This document shows positions 60,855 through 64,000 of a stretch of 64,000 bases of DNA, piece by piece. Source of the stretch: Aurantibrevibacter litoralis (GTDB lineage Bacteria; Bacteroidota; Bacteroidia; Flavobacteriales; Flavobacteriaceae). A model generated the notes under the pieces. The model made no database searches. It was not told where the DNA came from and worked only from the letters and a program-made list of their open reading frames with translations. The first letter of the stretch is position 1. The number at the start of each line of letters is the position of its first letter. A program made the position numbers and the translations under genes. The stretch covers positions 1 to 64,000 of the forward strand of contig NZ_JAYEEQ010000020.1 of the NCBI RefSeq assembly GCF_034651555.1, written 5' to 3'.

Positions 60855-62093
60855 ATGCAAGAAGACTTAAAGCACATAGAACTCATAGACAAGTACTTAC
60901 GAAATGCGTTGAACCCATCGGAAAAAGTTGAGGTAGAAAAGTTATTGGACAATGATTCCGATTTTGCAAAGGAAGTAATGATCTACGAAAAAATATATGA
61001 AGGAATAACTAAGAAAGGAGAGACAGATTTAAAGAACCGCTTACGAAATTATTATAAAGAATATAATACAAATCGAGAAACTGACACTGCTCACAAACCA
61101 ACTGGAAAATATCGTAGGCTTTTTATATATGGTGGGTCTATTGCAGCATGTCTTATTGTTGGAGGAGCTATTTTATTTTTTAACAACAACGACCCTTCAG
61201 CATCAAATACCAAGCCCATTGTAGTAGATGTAGACACAACATCAACAAAAAAACCGGACTCCATATTCGATGTAAAAGAAGAAATACTGGTTGAAGAAAC
61301 CCCCAAAAACGATTTAAAAATTGACCAAGTGCATGATAATGATGGTTTGGTTAACCAAGAAAATGCCAATGAACCCAAAAAGGAAGATAGTATTCAAAGT
61401 TTGGACATTGATAATGAGGTACAACTAGCCTTTGGAGGTTTCAAAACACTCCATAGTAGTGCCATAAGGAGATATGAATATGCAAAGTCCTTGTCCTATA
61501 CTTTTTATGATGGTGTTTTTAAATTATATGGAGACCCATTGATAGGGAAGTTGGAAGCCTTATCTCTAAGGATTGTAAAAAACGGTGAATCTGGCTATTT
61601 TCTTAAATATAAAAACGACTACTATGAATTGCACGAAACTGAATACAGATTGGAATTAAAAAGGCTAGTTAAAAAGCAAGACAACCAAGGGGTGAATACC
61701 CTCTTCACGACAGCTCCGAAATTAATTCCATCTAAGGAGAACGTTATTTTGGAAATAGTGGGCGTCCAAAAATCCTCAACAGAGTTATCGGAATTATTGG
61801 TAAGGATAGACACTCAAAGGACGATAGAAAAAACATATTTTTTCAAAAAAGGCCAAGAACATCTAGAGCTCATTCTCAATGCCGACTTGGATCAGGAAGA
61901 AGCAAAGGTGTATCGAATAGAAGAAGGTGGAAAGTACCATTATTTTTTGGTTCAAGAGAATCAGATTTATGCCTTGGATGAGAGTTCAAAAAGGCCTACG
62001 CCTCTGATAACCGTTGATATCACTACCAACAAATTGGCACGATTATTTATGAAAAGAGAACCTATAAAAACAGTGGTTTATAAAGAAAAGTAA
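60855..62093 (+). CDS. Single-pass membrane protein, probable anti-sigma factor
   Basis: The 412 residues begin with a helical cytoplasmic part (1 to about 85; IDKYLRNALNPSEKVEVEKLLDNDSDFAKEV), which resembles the start of Bacteroidetes anti-sigma proteins. A membrane helix follows (about 90-108, IYGGSIAACLIVGGAILFF), then a Thr/Asp/Glu-rich linker and a large periplasmic domain (about 190-412) with no family I recognise. No HxxxCxxC zinc motif is seen. Position after the sigma gene and topology support an anti-sigma role, which is inference. Confidence 0.7.
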   Translation: MQEDLKHIELIDKYLRNALNPSEKVEVEKLLDNDSDFAKEVMIYEKIYEGITKKGETDLKNRLRNYYKEYNTNRETDTAHKPTGKYRRLFIYGGSIAACLIVGGAILFFNNNDPSASNTKPIVVDVDTTSTKKPDSIFDVKEEILVEETPKNDLKIDQVHDNDGLVNQENANEPKKEDSIQSLDIDNEVQLAFGGFKTLHSSAIRRYEYAKSLSYTFYDGVFKLYGDPLIGKLEALSLRIVKNGESGYFLKYKNDYYELHETEYRLELKRLVKKQDNQGVNTLFTTAPKLIPSKENVILEIVGVQKSSTELSELLVRIDTQRTIEKTYFFKKGQEHLELILNADLDQEEAKVYRIEEGGKYHYFLVQENQIYALDESSKRPTPLITVDITTNKLARLFMKREPIKTVVYKEK

Positions 62094-63211
62094 TGCAGAA
62101 AGTGCATAATGACAAAATCCTTGCGCCAGTCTGTTTGGGTAAAAAATGGGGTTTTATAAATAGAACAGGTGACGTTGAAATACCGCTTCAATTTGATCAT
62201 GCCTTTGGTTTTTATGAAGGCTTAGCAAAGGTAGTGCTTGGAGAAAAATGCGGCTTCATAAATACCGTGGGAGAATTCGTGATTCCTCCCATTTATAATA
62301 TAGGTGGTTCCTCTAATTTTTTTAATGATGGTTTTGTCAAGTTAAAACTAGAAGAGAAGTCCTTCATAGCAAATACAGATGGAGAAGAAATCGACGTAAG
62401 TAAATTTGAAGAAATTTGTGGATTTTCAGAAGGCCTGGCCGCAGTCAAAACAAATGGGAAATGGGGATACATCAATAAACTTGGCGAAATGGTCATACCC
62501 CCAAAGTATAGCACTACCTACGAATTTCAGGAAGGTTTGGCAGAAGTGGAATTAAATGGAAAATGGGGTTATATCAAGAGTAATGGAGAAGATGCTATTT
62601 CCTTAAAATATACCGATGCGGCAGAATTTTCAGAAGGTTTGGCTCGTGTAGAATACGGAAACGCTTATGGATTTATAGATAAAAAAGGTAATGAAGCCGT
62701 TCCCTGTAGATACGAACAAGCCACGATATTTTCGGAAGGTAGGGTTGCCGTGTCCAACAAAAGGTATTGGGGTTACATAGATACCAAAGGAATACCAATT
62801 ACCCCATTTAAATACAATGAAGCGTCTCCGTTTGATTATAAACCTAATGAACCCCATATTTTTTCAGAGGGCTTGGCAGCTGTTCAATTTGAAGGTAAAT
62901 ATGGTTTTATAAATGAGAATGGAGATGAGATAATCCCTTTTGAATATGCTTCTACTTATGGTTTTCAAGATGGGTTGGCCTTTGTTGTTAATTCCTATGG
63001 ATATGGTGGATTTGTAAATAAGTGTGGAGATGTGGTAGTTCCACTAAAATACTTGAAAGCCAAAAGGTTCGCCCATGGACTTGCCGCAGTAAAATTAGAC
63101 AAAAAATGGGGAGCCGTCAATGCTAAGGATGAACTTGTCATTTCCATGCGATTCGATCATTTGGGGATTTTTAGAAACTGTAATGCACCTTTTGAAAGAA
63201 TAAAAGAATAG
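62093..63211 (+). CDS. WG-repeat protein
   Basis: About ten WG repeats of 33-38 residues cover all 372 residues, for example NGKWGYINKLGEMVIPP and EGKYGFINENGDEIIPFEY. Several are degenerate (EEKSFIANTDGEE, YGYGGFVNKCGD). WG repeats form beta-rich solenoids that usually bind other proteins. There is no signal peptide, so it is probably cytoplasmic. Its ATG overlaps the stop of the preceding gene by one base (TAATG), so the two are coupled. Confidence 0.93.
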   Translation: MQKVHNDKILAPVCLGKKWGFINRTGDVEIPLQFDHAFGFYEGLAKVVLGEKCGFINTVGEFVIPPIYNIGGSSNFFNDGFVKLKLEEKSFIANTDGEEIDVSKFEEICGFSEGLAAVKTNGKWGYINKLGEMVIPPKYSTTYEFQEGLAEVELNGKWGYIKSNGEDAISLKYTDAAEFSEGLARVEYGNAYGFIDKKGNEAVPCRYEQATIFSEGRVAVSNKRYWGYIDTKGIPITPFKYNEASPFDYKPNEPHIFSEGLAAVQFEGKYGFINENGDEIIPFEYASTYGFQDGLAFVVNSYGYGGFVNKCGDVVVPLKYLKAKRFAHGLAAVKLDKKWGAVNAKDELVISMRFDHLGIFRNCNAPFERIKE

Positions 63212-63226
63212 TTGTCGCAAAAAAAA

Positions 63227-63252
63227 GATGACATTTTCATTTTATGGTTATA
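63227..63252 (+). promoter_or_regulatory. Candidate ECF-sigma promoter, site C
   Basis: GATGAC (63227-63232), 14 bases, GTTATA (63247-63252), ending 29 bases before the next start. Identical hexamers and spacing to sites A and B. Confidence 0.65.
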
Positions 63253-63281
63253 CATGTAGAGAAATAGGAACCAAATAGAAA

Positions 63282-63776
63282 ATGAAGACCATAAATTCTG
63301 AACGCTTTAGATTTCGCTTATGTTTTTTAAGCATTATCTGTGTATTTTTAGTAGGAGGGTTAAAGTTGGGCCATTCCCAAAAAAATCCGGAATACCGATC
63401 TATGGTAGGATTTCATTGCTCCTTTTTTGGCAGTTCGACAGAATTAGTGAGTGAAATGGAATTGGATATAGAAAAAGAAAACCATGAAAAGATAAGAAAA
63501 CTGCTTTTCTCCCATGATACCGGGAAAAGTTATTTAGCGGTATTGGTATGCGAGGCATTGGAAAAATACAAAATAGTATATTTAACTCCTTTGGAGAAAA
63601 TGCGTATTCAAGGGCTTTATGATTCTGACGACGAATTATCCTTTTGTGCTGGTTGTGCACTTTACAAATCCTACAGATTAAAGGATGTCCTCAGAACAAA
63701 TACCGGGTTTGGGGTAGAAGCCAGAAAGTGGGTATCAAAAAAATTTAGCAACCAAAATGTCTATATGAATCATTAA
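63282..63776 (+). CDS. Small exported protein of unknown function
   Basis: The 164-residue protein has a signal peptide or anchor (LCFLSIICVFLVGGLKLGHSQ) and a helical, charged body with a few cysteines (FHCSFF, VCEALEK, FCAGCALYKS). I do not recognise a family. It has its own GATGAC/GTTATA site 71 bases after the WG-repeat gene and is followed 11 bases later by another exported-protein gene, so the unit continues past the window. Confidence 0.7.
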   Translation: MKTINSERFRFRLCFLSIICVFLVGGLKLGHSQKNPEYRSMVGFHCSFFGSSTELVSEMELDIEKENHEKIRKLLFSHDTGKSYLAVLVCEALEKYKIVYLTPLEKMRIQGLYDSDDELSFCAGCALYKSYRLKDVLRTNTGFGVEARKWVSKKFSNQNVYMNH

Positions 63777-63787
63777 AAACTAAAAGG

Positions 63788-64000
63788 ATGAAAAAACTAG
63801 TACTACTAATAACTTTAATGGTTTTCGTTCCTAACCTGATTATGGCAAAAAGAGGCACAGGCCTTTTTGGAAAAAGCGAACGGATAAATAAAATTATCGA
63901 TGTAGACATAAAGGGTGCCAAAGGGGAAGACCTTTACCTAGGATACAAGACTACCTCCCTATTTATATTTATGGGAGTCTATATGAAAGATGATGGCTAC
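63788..64000 (+). CDS. Exported protein, N-terminal part
   Basis: From ATG 63788 the frame is open to the window end (71 codons). It begins with a signal peptide (MKKLVLLITLMVFVPNLIMA) followed by KRGTGLFGKSERINKI and a beta-like stretch (EDLYLGYKTTSLFIFMGVYM). An AGGATG-like purine run before the start fits a short leader after the preceding stop. No family recognised; the rest lies outside. Confidence 0.75.
   Translation, partial: MKKLVLLITLMVFVPNLIMAKRGTGLFGKSERINKIIDVDIKGAKGEDLYLGYKTTSLFIFMGVYMKDDGY

Noticed and set aside
54637..64000. Block considered as a prophage or a known conjugative element
   Set aside because: No capsid, tail, terminase, relaxase, Tra or integrase gene is seen; only the PcfJ domain and the tRNA neighbour hint at mobility.
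1..64000. CRISPR arrays and rRNA genes
   Set aside because: No regularly spaced 25-40 base repeats with unique spacers and no rRNA-like sequence were noticed.

Overview
This window looks like a chromosomal segment from a member of the Bacteroidetes, most likely family Flavobacteriaceae. The support is the gliding genes gldD and gldE beside ssb and mutY, TonB-dependent receptors including an Oar-like one, a HmuY haem-uptake locus, an L21 with a C-terminal extension, atpD-atpC apart from the rest of the ATP synthase genes, AT-rich DNA, and promoters of the Bacteroidetes type (TTG, about 19 nt, TAnnTTTG). The species cannot be named from the window.

Layout. 1-1.3 kb: end of an IS3-family element that has cut a TPR sensor gene. 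1.4-2.8 kb: rplU-rpmA and a membrane protein. 3.1-9.2 kb: a lipoprotein, then mutY-ssb-gldE-gldD on the minus strand, then hup, a 29-residue basic protein and rng on the plus strand. 9.2-11.7 kb: a DUF1080 protein, recX and a JmjC/cupin-like protein. 11.9-19.5 kb: biotin genes on the minus strand (bioF, a DUF2007 gene, bioD, bioA, a ketosynthase, bioB) with a glycosyltransferase embedded on the opposite strand. 19.6-23.1 kb: GNAT, a DUF2975/HTH pair and atpD-atpC. 23.8-28.5 kb: DUF3108, tryptophan dioxygenase family, M23 peptidase and pgi. 28.7-34.8 kb: an Oar-like receptor and a second receptor under a TPP riboswitch. 34.8-37 kb: a decayed zone with a PepSY-TM gene, a dispersed repeat, a PepSY remnant and an IS4-type transposase remnant. 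37-42.8 kb: aldehyde dehydrogenase, cytochrome c, AhpD-like, OsmC, a four-helix-bundle protein and recJ. 42.9-47.5 kb: a haem locus (receptor-hmuY-doxX facing two DUF genes) with two palindromes that look like Fur operators. 47.5-53.9 kb: LpxH, QueD, an oxygenase with a broken-down tandem duplication, an enoyl-CoA hydratase-like protein, MATE, GNAT and a universal stress protein. 53.95 kb: tRNA-Ala(GGC).

54.6-64 kb, immediately after the tRNA, is the most unusual part. A PcfJ-like gene is followed by a tight plus-strand operon: secreted M48 protease, an ABC exporter with two N-terminal FHA domains, a WHy/LEA14-like lipoprotein, an ECF sigma factor, a single-pass membrane protein placed like an anti-sigma factor, a WG-repeat protein, and two small exported proteins (the last cut by the window edge). 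Three intergenic sites in this block carry the same two hexamers at the same spacing, GATGAC-N14-GTTATA: before the PcfJ gene, before the M48 gene and before the 164-residue protein. I infer that these are promoters read by the sigma factor encoded inside the operon, making the block a self-regulated unit around a phosphothreonine-sensing exporter. That is the main candidate for an undescribed system.
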